The notes under the pieces: generated by a model
Seen by the model: only the letters and a program-made list of their open reading frames with translations
What the model was told of the DNA's origin: nothing
The model's database searches: none
Made by a program: the position numbers and the translations under genes
Assembly: GCF_026151205.1 (NCBI RefSeq)
Contig: NC_087083.1
Span: 4,132,460 to 4,196,459 of the forward strand
Direction of reading: 5' to 3'
Source of the DNA: Bolinopsis microptera
Taxonomy: Eukaryota > Ctenophora > Tentaculata > Lobata > Bolinopsidae
Length of the DNA: 64,000 nucleotides
Shown: one piece after another, positions 34,564 through 45,518 of the stretch
How positions within the stretch are numbered: position 1 is the stretch's first letter
Layout of the letters: the number at the start of each line of letters is the position of its first letter

Positions 34564-34848
34564 CCCATGCACAGGAGGGGCTAAATGCAAAGAAACTGCT
34601 GCTCACTGCTGCTGACTGCTGCTGACTGCTGCTGACTGCTGCTGACTGTTGCTGACTGCTGCTGACTGCTGCTGACTGCTGCTCACTGCTGCTCACTGCT
34701 GCTCACTGCTGCTCACTGCTGCTGACTGCTGAGTGCTGCTGACTGCTCACTGCTGCTCACTCAAGTGAGCAGCAGTGAGCAGCAGTTAGTAGCAGTGAGC
34801 AGCAGTTTCTTTGCACTTAGCCCCTCCTAGCTGTGCATGAACGACTTT
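34564..34848. repeat. Foldback element with expanded CTG/CAG core
   Basis: The outer left sequence ATGCACAGGAGGGGCTAAAT followed by gcaaagaaactgctgctcac is mirrored at about 34765-34843 (gtgagcagcagtttctttgc, acttagcccctcct, then tgtgcat). Between them stands an array of ctgctgactg/ctgctcactg units of about 12 bp. The whole region can fold into a long CTG/CAG hairpin. Confidence 0.8.
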
Positions 34849-35397
34849 TCGAAACCGTTATAGCTTACCCTCTTATCTGATCATAACCCCAACCCTATAC
34901 TAGGTATAGTGCACCATCGACAGTGAGCCGCGCGTGTCGACTGTAAGATGCTAAATGGTTTTTTTGCGCTAATTTCGGCCAGCACAAAATTCTTGAAACA
35001 AATACGCATTGAGTAACCTTCCCTTGATCCAATTTTCACAAACGTTTTTCAAGATTATGAATAAATCAAATCAAATTTAATTTCGTCACTGCACACTGTA
35101 AATTAAACTTAATCCATAATCGTTCACTAAACCTAATTTCGACTTCAAGGCTCAAGCTCGGATTTTCTTTATTGCCATTGGGCGGCGCTCAGCCTGTTGT
35201 AGGTTTACAACTTACCAGGACGCGAGCCGAGTTGGACTCGTCGACGGTATTTTACGAGTATCACCCGTTAATCAGCCTGTCATTCCGCCGAATCTTTGTT
35301 ATGTAGCGAAATGCGCTACTGTGCCGCGCCGAGCTGCGATGAATTGACATCGTCAATTAAGCTGAATCTCTATTGTTTATAAACATTATAGGCTTGG

Positions 35398-35988
35398 GTT
35401 TGCTCTATCCATAGCCCTCTCGCTTGCAGTAGCGCGCGACCGCCGAAGGCGGCACAGGATTTCTACTTGTTCTCCTTGTGAAACAAGCGCGCCACGCAGT
35501 ACGCGTAGACTCATGATATGGCTAGGCATGAAGGCTGGACCCCATGGGGTCTACGGTTTTTTAGCGTACCTTAGGGCCAACAAATTTGGGCCACATTAAA
35601 TTTGGTTACTATAATTTTGGTTACCATAATTTTGGGCACAAATTTTGCAAATTTTTACATTTAATTAGTTTACAACAATTTAAGTCGAATTTTTTGACTT
35701 TTTGGGACCATTTTCCATTCAATTTATTTTGATTTTTCCATTGTTAAGATATATATTTTTTTCAATTTCGCATATAAAGTCATACTTCATTGTTAACTAA
35801 GATACAGACAACGGAAAACATGTTTCAGAAATTTCCCAAGGCGCGGCCCACGCCCCACGTGTACACCGCGCGTTCACCTAACCATGTGCTTTCGCGCCAC
35901 TGCGGGCGCGCTTGTTTCACAAGTCACAAGTCACCGCCGTGAGGCGGGCGCGCGCTACTGCAAGCGCAAGGGCTCTGGATAGAGCAAC
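35398..35988. mobile_element. Inverted-repeat element, about 590 bp
   Basis: The left end TGCTCTATCCATAGCCCTCT and the following GC-rich sequence (cgcttgcagtagcgcgcg, then cttgtttcac/aagcgcgcc) are mirrored at about 35895-35986, ending CTGGATAGAGCA. The arms are about 90 bp, imperfect and much richer in GC than the AT-rich middle. Probable MITE or foldback element; no coding capacity. Confidence 0.65.
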
Positions 35989-36780
35989 ACCGCGCGCCAA
36001 GCGGTCACGTGGACAAATTATCAACCTCGTGATTTTGTAACTTACGTACCATAAGCCCGTATTTTGGTAAGGAGGAATATTCTCGATCTCACCCAATATT
36101 ACTACAAGGTCGGGGATAAAAGACCCCGTGCCCCCATTGTACTGCACAAAACCTGACAGTAAAATGTTGGGAACTTACACAATTCACAACAACCGATCAA
36201 GTGGCAATTAAAATCCAACTCAGCTCGACGGAACTCATTCTGGCAGCTTCGTACATGGATATAAATGGACCGGTACCGCCACAATACAAGAGACATCTCT
36301 TCTAGCAAAATATGCATTTGAAGTTTGGTTTTAATGGTACTTGCTGAGGCTGATAAATATGAATTTGACTGAACCTGGGATCAACACCCCATACAATTGT
36401 ACGTCCTCGCCTTCATCGTCAACCCTATTTTCATCATTTACATCGTCAACATCGTTCTGAAATTTGATTGATCGAATTTTGATCCCACAACCCACATGTA
36501 TCAATTTGTGGGATACAAAAAAGCAATGGAAGGATAAATTAATCAAATTTTGTACACATAATTGTCCTGTGAATTATACCGATTTATGACACATAAGCCT
36601 TTTCTTAGGCTGGAGGAAAGGATCCTTTAATGGATCTTTATATGGAAACAGTCACTATTAGTGCAGTCATCATTATAACAGGCTAGTACTGCCTCTTGTA
36701 CCTATCCTTATGTACATGGGGAACATAAAATTCATCTAACATGATATTAACATTTTAGTTCCTCCTAATTTCCTCGCTAT
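35989..36780. other. Segment without recognised genes
   Basis: Short open frames only, with no domain or splice support. Confidence 0.4.
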
Positions 36781-36807
36781 TCAAGCAGGAGCACAGACAC
36801 TAAAGTA

Positions 36808-37080
36808 ATGTCTCTCTTGCATGGCCATGACATCACCTTCACAGCATTCAAGGCAAGGGTTGCCAACAACTGCGACCCTCAGTGTCCGAATTGTCAGATG
36901 TTGGACAACAATTACCATCGAATCTTCTCTTGTCCACTGTACCGCTGTTCCTACAGAGAAACCATTCAAGAGCACTCCACTAATGACCAACCATGCTGGT
37001 CTATCTTAAGAGATGGTAGTGATGGCAGCATCACTGCCTTCCGATCTTTAGCACAGATCGCCATCGGTGAACTATCATAG
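36808..37080 (+). pseudogene. 3' terminal fragment of a non-LTR retrotransposon ORF2
   Basis: A 90-aa frame containing CPNCQMLDNNYHRIFSCPLY, the C-x-x-C...H...C knuckle typical of the C-terminus of LINE ORF2 proteins. It ends in a stop followed by a short, pyrimidine-rich 3' region. No reverse transcriptase precedes it, so it is a heavily 5'-truncated copy. Confidence 0.6.
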
Positions 37081-37488
37081 AATTGATACTTATACTTATA
37101 GTACTCCTTCACCTCCATCCCCCTTCATGTCCTACATCTCCTTATGACATCACTCCCCCTTCAGCCTCTACTACTCCTTTACTACTCCATCTACTGCCTC
37201 ATCTTCTGGACATCAATATCTTCTAGTTTAGTTGAGAATTCTCAACACCCACTTCCAAGTCGAGTACTCTCGACCCACTTAGTCCACATACCTTGCAAAC
37301 TTACAGCAGGGTATTTGTAATGGTCTAAGTCCCTAATACACGCCAAAGATGGTTCCTCTATACTCAACCGTAGGAAAAGAGAATTAGGTGACTGTATTTT
37401 GTTCTAATGTTGATATTAATATAAGTATGTTCTAGTTGTTACTCCTTTTGTTTTAACGATTTTATGGTACTCTCCTTAAATTATTTCA

Positions 37489-39825
37489 ATGCAGTACTGT
37501 AAGTCTAATGTTACCTCTTTTGTAAAGGACTTGGAACATGAATTAGAGAATAAAGTAATTGACAACTTCACGGTATTTCATGATGTTTTCAAAAGTAGTA
37601 TCGATAAAACGTGTAAGTTGGCAACCCCTAAGTCTTCCAAAAGAACTACACAAAATAACCCATGGATCACACCTGGGCTTATAGCCAAAATCAAGCATCA
37701 GCACCAACTCTATGACAATTGGGCTAAAGTTAGAAAGAAAAAATGTAAACTCGGTGAAACTGATTATAAAGGTGGAACATGTCAATGCTTGAAATGTTGT
37801 GAAAAACGTTCTAGATACAAAACTTATAAGGATTATAGAAGGATGGTTAAAAAAGATCGCAAAGATGTTCAAACTAAGTATTTCATGGGAAAATTTGCAG
37901 ACACAAACGGTAATAGTAAGAAGACATGGGAACTGATTAATCAAATACGGGGCAAACAGAAACGGCAAATAAAACCACTGTTTACTATAAACAATGAGAA
38001 GATAACCAATCGTAGAGTAATAGCCAATGAATTTAATAAGTATTTTGTTTCTCTAGCGTCTAATTTAAACGGGGCATATAATGAAATTGGAGAACTAACT
38101 ATTAACAATCTTCCTAGTTTTTATGACTACCTGCCTAGAGCAAACACGTCCAGTATTTTCATTAATGACTGTACAGCTGACGAGGTTAGAATGATTATAT
38201 CTGAACTGAAGAATGGGAAGTCATCCGACATCCCAATACATGTAGTTAAAGAATCGTCTAAAGTGATCTGTCCTATACTATCTTTATTATACAGTGAATG
38301 CATGAGGAATGGAGTATTCCCAGATGATTTAAAGACTGGGAGAATCAGTCCGATCTATAAGAAGGATAATGAGGAATTGCTGGAAAACTATAGGCCAGTA
38401 TCAACTTTAGCTGTTTTTGGTAAGATATTTGAAAAAATTATTTACAACAGACTGTATAGCTTCTTTCAGTCCCAGAAAATGATTTACGAGAACCAGTACG
38501 GATTTAGAAAAAATCACTCCACAAGCCATGCCCTCAACTCCTCAGTGAATTACATAGAATCCTGTCTTAGCAAAAAACTGCATGTACTTGGAATATTTAT
38601 TGATCTATCTAAAGCGTTTGACACGATCTCACATGAAAAACTACTTAATAAACTAGACAACTATGGAATACGTGGAAACGCCAATAGACTCATCGCTAGT
38701 TATCTCTCTAATAGATATCAATATGTCTCTGTACTGGGCGAAGAGTCTGACAAGCTGCCTGTTCTCTTTGGAGTTCCTCAAGGCTCTTGTCTCGGACCCT
38801 TGCTATTTATAATATATGTTAACGACTTATTTAGAACAACTGATCTGGGCAAGTTCATACTATTTGCAGATGACACAAACATATTCGTAGTAGATGAATG
38901 TAGAAAAAAACTGTATGCAAGAGCAAACGAAATTCTCCGTTTGTTACACCAGTACATGAAATGCAACCTATTACATATAAATATAAAGAAATGCTGCTAC
39001 ATTCACTTCAATCCGTCACGTACAGCTACTGATAATGAGGCAGATAACGAATCAGAATATATACTAACTCTAAATAATACGGTAATAAAGCAAGTTAAAG
39101 AGACCAAGTTTTTAGGTGTTATTATTGACGAAAAGCTAAAATGGGATGTTCAAATAAGAGCCCTCAACTCGAAACTTAGGTGTGAGATCGGAAGACTCAG
39201 TAGAATACGACACGTTATCCCGAAAAAACACCATAAAGAATTGTACCACACGTTATTTGAGTCACACCTAAGATTTGGAATATCGGTATGGGGTGGGTCG
39301 AGTAATAATATGCTTCAACCTATCTTCATCACTCAGAAAAAATGTATCAGAATACTATTTGGTGACCTTGAAGCATATCTAGATAAATTTAGAACATGTG
39401 CCAGAACACGTTGTATAGATGAACAAATCCTAGGAAGAGAATTCTTTGAAAAAGAGCATACAAAGCCGTTGTTTAACAAGAACGGCCTTCTTACCGTCCA
39501 CAACCTGTACAAATACACATGTCTATTAGAACTGTTCAAAATTGTCAGATTAGAATCTCCAATCTCACTCCTATCTTTACTCCACAGATCACCATCACAA
39601 AGACGTTCAGACCAGTTCATCACCCCGAACCCATCCTCCTCTTTCATTTATCAATCAACAAAAATGTGGAACGACTGTCGAAAAATTGACAGTATGATAA
39701 GCTTTACTAAGTCAACGAACTTAGTTAAAGTAACACTGAAAAGTGAGCTACTCAAGATACAGTCCAGGTACGAAGATTTAGAATGGACAGAATTAAACTT
39801 CGATAAGAATGAGCTTGTATTTTAA
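37489..39825 (+). CDS. Second LINE reverse transcriptase, 778 aa
   Basis: Open frame with reverse transcriptase blocks in order: the region ISPIYKKDNEELLENYRPVS, FIDLSKAFDTISHEKLL, GVPQGSCLGPLLF and the catalytic FADDTNIFVVDE, then a thumb and C-terminal region ending about residue 778. The N-terminal third is Lys/Cys-rich, with a CQCLKCCEK motif, and no endonuclease domain is present. An in-frame TAA lies 12 bases upstream of the ATG, so the copy is truncated or rearranged at its 5' end. Sequence is distinct from the 12808-15538 LINE, so this is a different CR1/L2/Jockey-type family. The frame is intact. Confidence 0.85.
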   Translation: MQYCKSNVTSFVKDLEHELENKVIDNFTVFHDVFKSSIDKTCKLATPKSSKRTTQNNPWITPGLIAKIKHQHQLYDNWAKVRKKKCKLGETDYKGGTCQCLKCCEKRSRYKTYKDYRRMVKKDRKDVQTKYFMGKFADTNGNSKKTWELINQIRGKQKRQIKPLFTINNEKITNRRVIANEFNKYFVSLASNLNGAYNEIGELTINNLPSFYDYLPRANTSSIFINDCTADEVRMIISELKNGKSSDIPIHVVKESSKVICPILSLLYSECMRNGVFPDDLKTGRISPIYKKDNEELLENYRPVSTLAVFGKIFEKIIYNRLYSFFQSQKMIYENQYGFRKNHSTSHALNSSVNYIESCLSKKLHVLGIFIDLSKAFDTISHEKLLNKLDNYGIRGNANRLIASYLSNRYQYVSVLGEESDKLPVLFGVPQGSCLGPLLFIIYVNDLFRTTDLGKFILFADDTNIFVVDECRKKLYARANEILRLLHQYMKCNLLHINIKKCCYIHFNPSRTATDNEADNESEYILTLNNTVIKQVKETKFLGVIIDEKLKWDVQIRALNSKLRCEIGRLSRIRHVIPKKHHKELYHTLFESHLRFGISVWGGSSNNMLQPIFITQKKCIRILFGDLEAYLDKFRTCARTRCIDEQILGREFFEKEHTKPLFNKNGLLTVHNLYKYTCLLELFKIVRLESPISLLSLLHRSPSQRRSDQFITPNPSSSFIYQSTKMWNDCRKIDSMISFTKSTNLVKVTLKSELLKIQSRYEDLEWTELNFDKNELVF

Positions 39826-41323
39826 AACAGAGTCCTTTGACTTTATTATTTTGAAATTGAAGAATCGTCTGGCCATAACTCATTTCGTTCGCATTACAGA
39901 TTCACATTCACTTTCATTTTCACTATCACGCACAGTACAGGGTCATACCTCAATACCAAATTATTATAGGGCACAAGAACAAATTTGTTTACAATTATCA
40001 AAATTTGTTGAGCCCAGCAGCTTACTTCCTATCCTCTCTTCCCCCGTCGTCTGGAGCGTGTGATTTTTGTTGATATCCGAGCTCTTGTTTTTATCTTTTG
40101 GTTAACTTTCTGTGATTGGACTCGGTATTTTCGTCCCCGCCGAGTGGGACGATGCTTGCTCGCCAGTTAAGCTATACTTTAGATGACACTAATTTCTACA
40201 AACCACCAAATATTAAATATAAAATGTGTCCAGTATGGCGCAAATGCATCATTTGATAATTTCTCGACGCTGTCGTCGGGGTGAGAGTTATCTGAACCAA
40301 CTGCATGCCCCTACGATTGCGTCACCACTGGTGAGCAAGCATTTGTTTGTTGTTTAGTTGTGTTGGAAGGGAACATTACTTGATTAATTCATCCATTAGG
40401 ATTTTAATAACGATGAGCTAAGATATACCGTTCATCTTAGACTATTGGATCAATCTTATTATATGATTAGATTTTATAAACGAACCTGGCATACAAAAGA
40501 TTGTAATGCGGAGGTTGGCTGGCTCTTCTATAATAAATACGACACTCCAACTTACAGAATGCTTGCTAGAGATAAAACAAAATATTATCAGACTATACAT
40601 GCAGCATGAGTAACTGGTGGATAAGCCTTCGGTAAAAACGGATCCGGAAAAGTCAATGCGGCACTCGGGTCCTTGGTATTGTCGTCGGTATATTGTCCAT
40701 TATTTACGTTCTGCTTTCATAGTTCAAACAATAGTGAGCTCTAAATATACAGCTTTAAACCGATTAAGTATGAATGAATGAAATACAATTCAAAAGCATG
40801 AGTAACTCGTAGTGATGTACGATTTCTAGAAAGTTTAAATTAAATTTGGCGCTCACAGGTCCTCGTGATCATGTGATCGCCGCATAATGTTCTGTAAATG
40901 CGCAGGGCACCTTCAAGCTTAAATTTTTCACCATACTGAGGCAGTCAACCAACGCGCGGCTTTATTTTTATGATATGATATGTTTTGATTGTTATTAATA
41001 AATACCAAAATTTAAATTTGTTTTACTAAAAATTTGTTTTACTAGTCACTCAGATGATTTTAAATCAGGACACTTAAATAAAGACACATACTCTGCCCAC
41101 AATAAGGGGCCATAATTCTTAAATTATGTAACAGTATAGAATTATTATTATTATTATTTCCTAATTTAGAGCCACAATGCCAATTGTGATTTTTAAGTGG
41201 TTCAGTCAATATTTTAGAAGGGGAATATGTAGTACATTTTTGACAGTTTCATTTTATATCATTGTGATATTGTGTTTAAATTGTTTGAATACTTTTTACT
41301 TATTCAACTGTAGGTCCTCCTCC
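39826..41323. other. Intergenic region between LINE and arylsulfatase genes
   Basis: LINE 3' tail up to about 40000, then sequence in which I see no gene. The ATG-initiated frame from 41177 upstream of the sulfatase signal peptide is probably 5' UTR or an earlier exon. Confidence 0.5.
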
Positions 41324-44120
41324 ATGAAACTACTACATCGCAGAAATTTCAGGATGTTTGGTCTGTTTCTGGTAACAGTAATGCTACTCTTTCATTCTTC
41401 TTCCTCGACAATCAGTCAGAAAGATTGCACTATTAATCGCAGTAAAACTAATATACTACTAGTAGTAGCTGATGATTTGGGATGGGCTGATATAGGCTTC
41501 AGCCACAAGCCTGATGGGTTTGTGTCTGACAAAGGAATACCCGAAACTCCACACTTGGATAGAACTGCTGAAGAAGGTTTAGTTCTAGACAATCTGTATA
41601 CTCAAGCAGCATGTACTCCAACAAGGGGATCATTAATGACAGGAAAATATGCTTTTAGGCTCGGACAGCTGTTTACTTCTTCCGTTATGACAACAGCGGA
41701 CAAAAAGGGTCCGTCTGACAGGTTCCTTTCAGAGGTGAGTAGGTCCAAGTTTCCTACAACAAGTTTAATTAAAACTCGTTTTTATAGATCTGAATCCCTC
41801 CAATTGTTTAGTCATGAACCATTTCAGTCCAACCTCTTTCAAAAAACAAATTGTGTTTTTTAAAGTGATCGAAATAGTGAAACTAACTTTAGAAATAGTG
41901 CATTCAATTGGGTATCTTGATCCAAAACAATCATATCTATTCATGCTTTCAGGAATTATCAGAAAGTGGCTATAGAGTCCATGGTGTTGGTAAGTGGCAT
42001 CTTGGCCATCAAAAAGGTAACCTACCTACACAAAAAGGCTTTGATTCTTTTTATGGAATTTATTCTGGTATGGGATCATACTACATTCATAAGGGAGTGG
42101 GACACTCTTATAAAAATGGAGTATGGCTTCATAACCAGGAAGATCATGATTTTCATTATGACTACAGGAATGGGTCTGAGTCTGTGTTCACTGAAACTGA
42201 GGATGATAAGGGTGTTCACTCTACTGACTTGTTCACTAAAGCAGCAGTCAGTAGAATAAAGGAGCACAATAAAACATCACCTTTGTTTCTGTATGTTGCA
42301 TACACTGCCCCTCATTCACCTCTAGAACCTGATGAATCTATTGTTGCTAAGAGAAACAACCACATCATTGATGTGGAGAGAAGGCGCTATGCTGCCATGG
42401 TAACACAGATGGATGATGGATTCGGAGAGATCCTTTCTGCACTTGAGGAAAGAAGTATGAAGGAGAACACAGTGATAATATTTGTAAGTGATCACGGTGC
42501 AGCACTAGTTAAATCCTGTTGGGACTATGTTGGTGGGAGTAATAAACCATATCGTGATGGTAAATTTACGTTTTTTGAAGGTGGAATAAAGAGTGCTGCG
42601 TTCATCTGGGCACCGTGGCTTAATGATGGTGTAAAGGGTACTCACAGCAAAGCTCTTGCTCATGTTGTTGATATCCATTTCCTGGTGTTATCCTTGGCAG
42701 GTAATAATTTCATAATAATCATGTACTTAATGCCAGAGGGGGTAGAGGGATCAAAATCATTTTTCTAGTTTTAACATAATATGTGATAGAGCTGCTGGAG
42801 ATGACCGAGAAGGAAAGAACCACATAAAAATCTAACCTTGTGTTGCTGAGATATTGCACGCAAAAGTTGGAGGTTCTGAAAATGACTGGCCACTCCCAGA
42901 AACTGAGACTTGGCACAGGTGTTTCTTGGGCTAAGTTGTGGTTTTCCTTTTTTAAGTTTTATATTTGAGGTATACCGCAAACGTTGGCATGCATTATCTC
43001 AGAAACACACGGTCAGATTTTTGGTTCTTTCCTACTCGTTCATCTCCAGCAGCTCTATCATATTATATTATGTTAAAACTAGAAAAATGATTTTTACCCC
43101 TCCCTCTTTGGCCTTAAACTCAGACTCTGAAGACCTAGATAATCTAATTATGAACATTTAGAATTCCACTTAAATTATAAACATGTTTTGAATACACTTC
43201 ACATAACTTCTTCAATCCTGAGTAAAATGTAATCTTATGACCTGGTTACAAACTAACGTGAACTTAGATTTGTTTTCAGGAATGACAGAAACTATCTCGG
43301 GCATGTTTCAAATTACTGAAGGAGGATTCAAAAAAGATGGTGGAAACTCCTTGCTCAGATCTCTTCATGGTGATCATTCTGGCAGGTTCGAACATAATAT
43401 GATATAATATGATATTCATTTATCTACTTTTTCTATCATGGTGGAAAATTCTTGAGATAATAATGGTGATAATTAAATCTAGAATTGATCTTTAATTTAC
43501 TGTATCATGCTAATATATGACAATTTGAAAATACCCATGGCTTGGTTAGTGGTTACACGCAAATAGATTTAGGCCTTGTGGTTGTTTGTGGTCTGGTTGT
43601 GATCTGAGCAACAAGACCTTTATATTATTAATGTGTGACCTGTAGACATTCAAAAAATCACCTATTGCATTGTGATGCGACCTATAGAGTATAGAGTATA
43701 AATAAATATCATAATGAGTAAGTTCTGCATTTCCTGTTATACATACGCTACCTCACAGCAATAATTAAATTACACAGAGATACAATCCTGCACAATCTGG
43801 TTGTCAACAAACTACCAGAAGATAAGCTTGTAAAGTACTGCAGTCCCACCACCGCACAGCCTGCCCAATATGGTGTTATCAGACACCACCACTACAAACT
43901 GTTTTATGGTGATTTACAAAGTTGGTGTCACTCTCACCTCCTGACAGAACCCTGTCCTGACCTGGTGTTTGTGAGGGGGAGGGCTGCAATGTTGTTTGAC
44001 TTAGAGATAGATCCGTATGAGAGGGTGAATATAGCAGCAAGTAATATTGATGTAGTGGAGAAGTTAGCTGCTATGATATTGAAATATTCTAAAGATGCCC
44101 CCTCTCAGTGGGTCGTATAG
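41324..44120 (+). CDS. Arylsulfatase B-like sulfatase, paralogue 1
   Basis: Lysosomal or secreted type-I sulfatase, family role hydrolysis of sulfate esters such as N-acetylgalactosamine 4-sulfate. Exons 41324-41734, 41953-42700, 43280-43385 and 43778-44120 join in frame to 535 aa, the usual length for this family. The start at 41324 gives a signal peptide (MKLLHRRNFRMFGLFLVTVM); an in-frame ATG lies upstream at 41177. Visible active-site elements: metal-binding ADDLGW, the CTPTRG formylglycine motif, GKWHLG, the HSPLEP histidine region and SDHGA. The C-terminal region in exon 4 ends DAPSQWVV. An alternative ATG (MFGLFL) is possible. Confidence 0.9.
42729..43118. mobile_element. Foldback element in arylsulfatase 1 intron 2
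   Basis: About 130-bp inverted arms (roughly 42739-42868 and 42984-43114), sharing for example TAGAGCTGCTGGAGATGA on the left and its reverse complement on the right, separated by about 115 bp. TTAA stands on both outer sides, which suggests a piggyBac-like TTAA target. The element has no open frame of its own. Confidence 0.65.
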
Positions 44121-44735
44121 GTGAGCTGTTTGTTTTTACTTGAGAGCTATTGTCGTCGAGTTTTCCTTACATGATTTGTATTTAGATATCCCTAATAAAT
44201 GTAGCCCCAAATGGTGACCGAAATGGTAAAAAGTGTATTTTTATTGGTATAATTATTGCTTAATTACATTGTTTGTTTTAATTTGTCTGCACTTGTGTCA
44301 GCTTTATAAACCTACACTATGTATAGGAAATATAATATAGGATATCAGATTAACAGTATGTTTGTTTTACTGTCAATAGATGATAATAATTCGATTCATT
44401 GATGTTAAAATGATATTATAGTGTACAAGAGTCGGGTATGATTGGACATGGATGAATAAGGAGCAAACTCAGTCACAATTAACTTATTTATTTCATCTTT
44501 TACTTTTGGTTCCTATCTTAGTTATAGTAACAGTGTTGTCTTTAACTTTTGATTCCTAACCCACGTTTGCAGTTAACCATTAAAGCTACTCTATATTATT
44601 TTTATTGTCTAAACTTAACCGTTTAAGGTAAGCTATATATAGTTTTATTGTCTATTTGTTTGTATCTTGATCTGAAACTGATTTTGGCCAACATTTTAAA
44701 ATCAGCCAGGTAATATGATAAATATATGTAGTACA
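44121..44735. other. 3' flank of arylsulfatase 1
   Basis: 3' UTR and intergenic sequence. An AATAAA-type signal is present near 44192 (cctaataaatgtag). Confidence 0.5.
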
Positions 44736-45095
44736 TTTTAGTATACATTAAAGTATACATTGTACATTATAGTATACATTATAGTATGTATTAAACATTA
44801 TAGTGTACATTATAGTGTACATTATAGTTTACATTATAGTTTACATTATAGTGTACATTATAGTGTACATTATATTATACATTATAATGTACATTATACT
44901 ATACATTATAGCATACATTATACATTATATTATACATTATAGTATACATTATGGTATACATTATAGTGTATATATTATTATACATTATAGTATACATTAT
45001 AGTATACATTATATTATAAATTATAGTATACATTATAGCATACATTATACATTATAGTATACATTATATTATGCATTATAGTATACATTTTATTA
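44736..45095. repeat. Minisatellite (TACATTATAGTA)n
   Basis: About 30 degenerate units of 9-12 bp around tacattatag between the two sulfatase genes. Multiple open frames result from the repeat only. Confidence 0.9.
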
Positions 45096-45423
45096 GTATA
45101 CCATACTCTCATTCGTGTGTTAATTGTAAATTCTCCCCTGGATGTTGCAGTTTTACAGTTAAACAGTTTTACAGTTAAACAGTTTAATATAGTGAAGTGT
45201 GAAATGAGGCCAACATTTGGCTTCTCTACTGTACTTCACTTTCTCTATACCTTGATACCTCTTGTTGTTATAACTCACAGCTGCTGTTCACATTGCTGTT
45301 AAATGTTAGACTGCACTTCCCTTAATGTCATTAAAGTTTATCTGAAGTTTCCGAGATAACAGGATTATCAGTGCATTTAGTTGATAAAATGTTTTATATT
45401 TTCAATGGAATGTTATGACGATG

Positions 45424-45431
45424 ACGTCACT
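45424..45431. promoter_or_regulatory. CRE-like palindrome upstream of arylsulfatase 2
   Basis: TGACGTCA in the context gatgacgtcacta, 90 bp upstream of the ATG at 45519. It is a consensus CREB/ATF site. Function is inferred from position. Confidence 0.45.
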
Positions 45432-45518
45432 ATACCACCGTTACAGGTGTTCCACTAGATGATATCAGCACACTAAAGCAACAGAGGAGATAACAACCAA
45501 ACAAGAGAGGAGATAAGA

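Noticed and set aside
37489-39825. Host gene of telomerase or retron type
   Set aside because: The block order and the spacing around FADD match LINE-type reverse transcriptases, with a mobile-element context.
41177-41323. Longer N-terminus for arylsulfatase 1 starting at 41177
   Set aside because: The upstream 49 residues contain another hydrophobic stretch and an acceptor-like ctgtag at 41311-41313; the ATG at 41324 gives a conventional signal peptide similar in position to paralogue 2. Not excluded.
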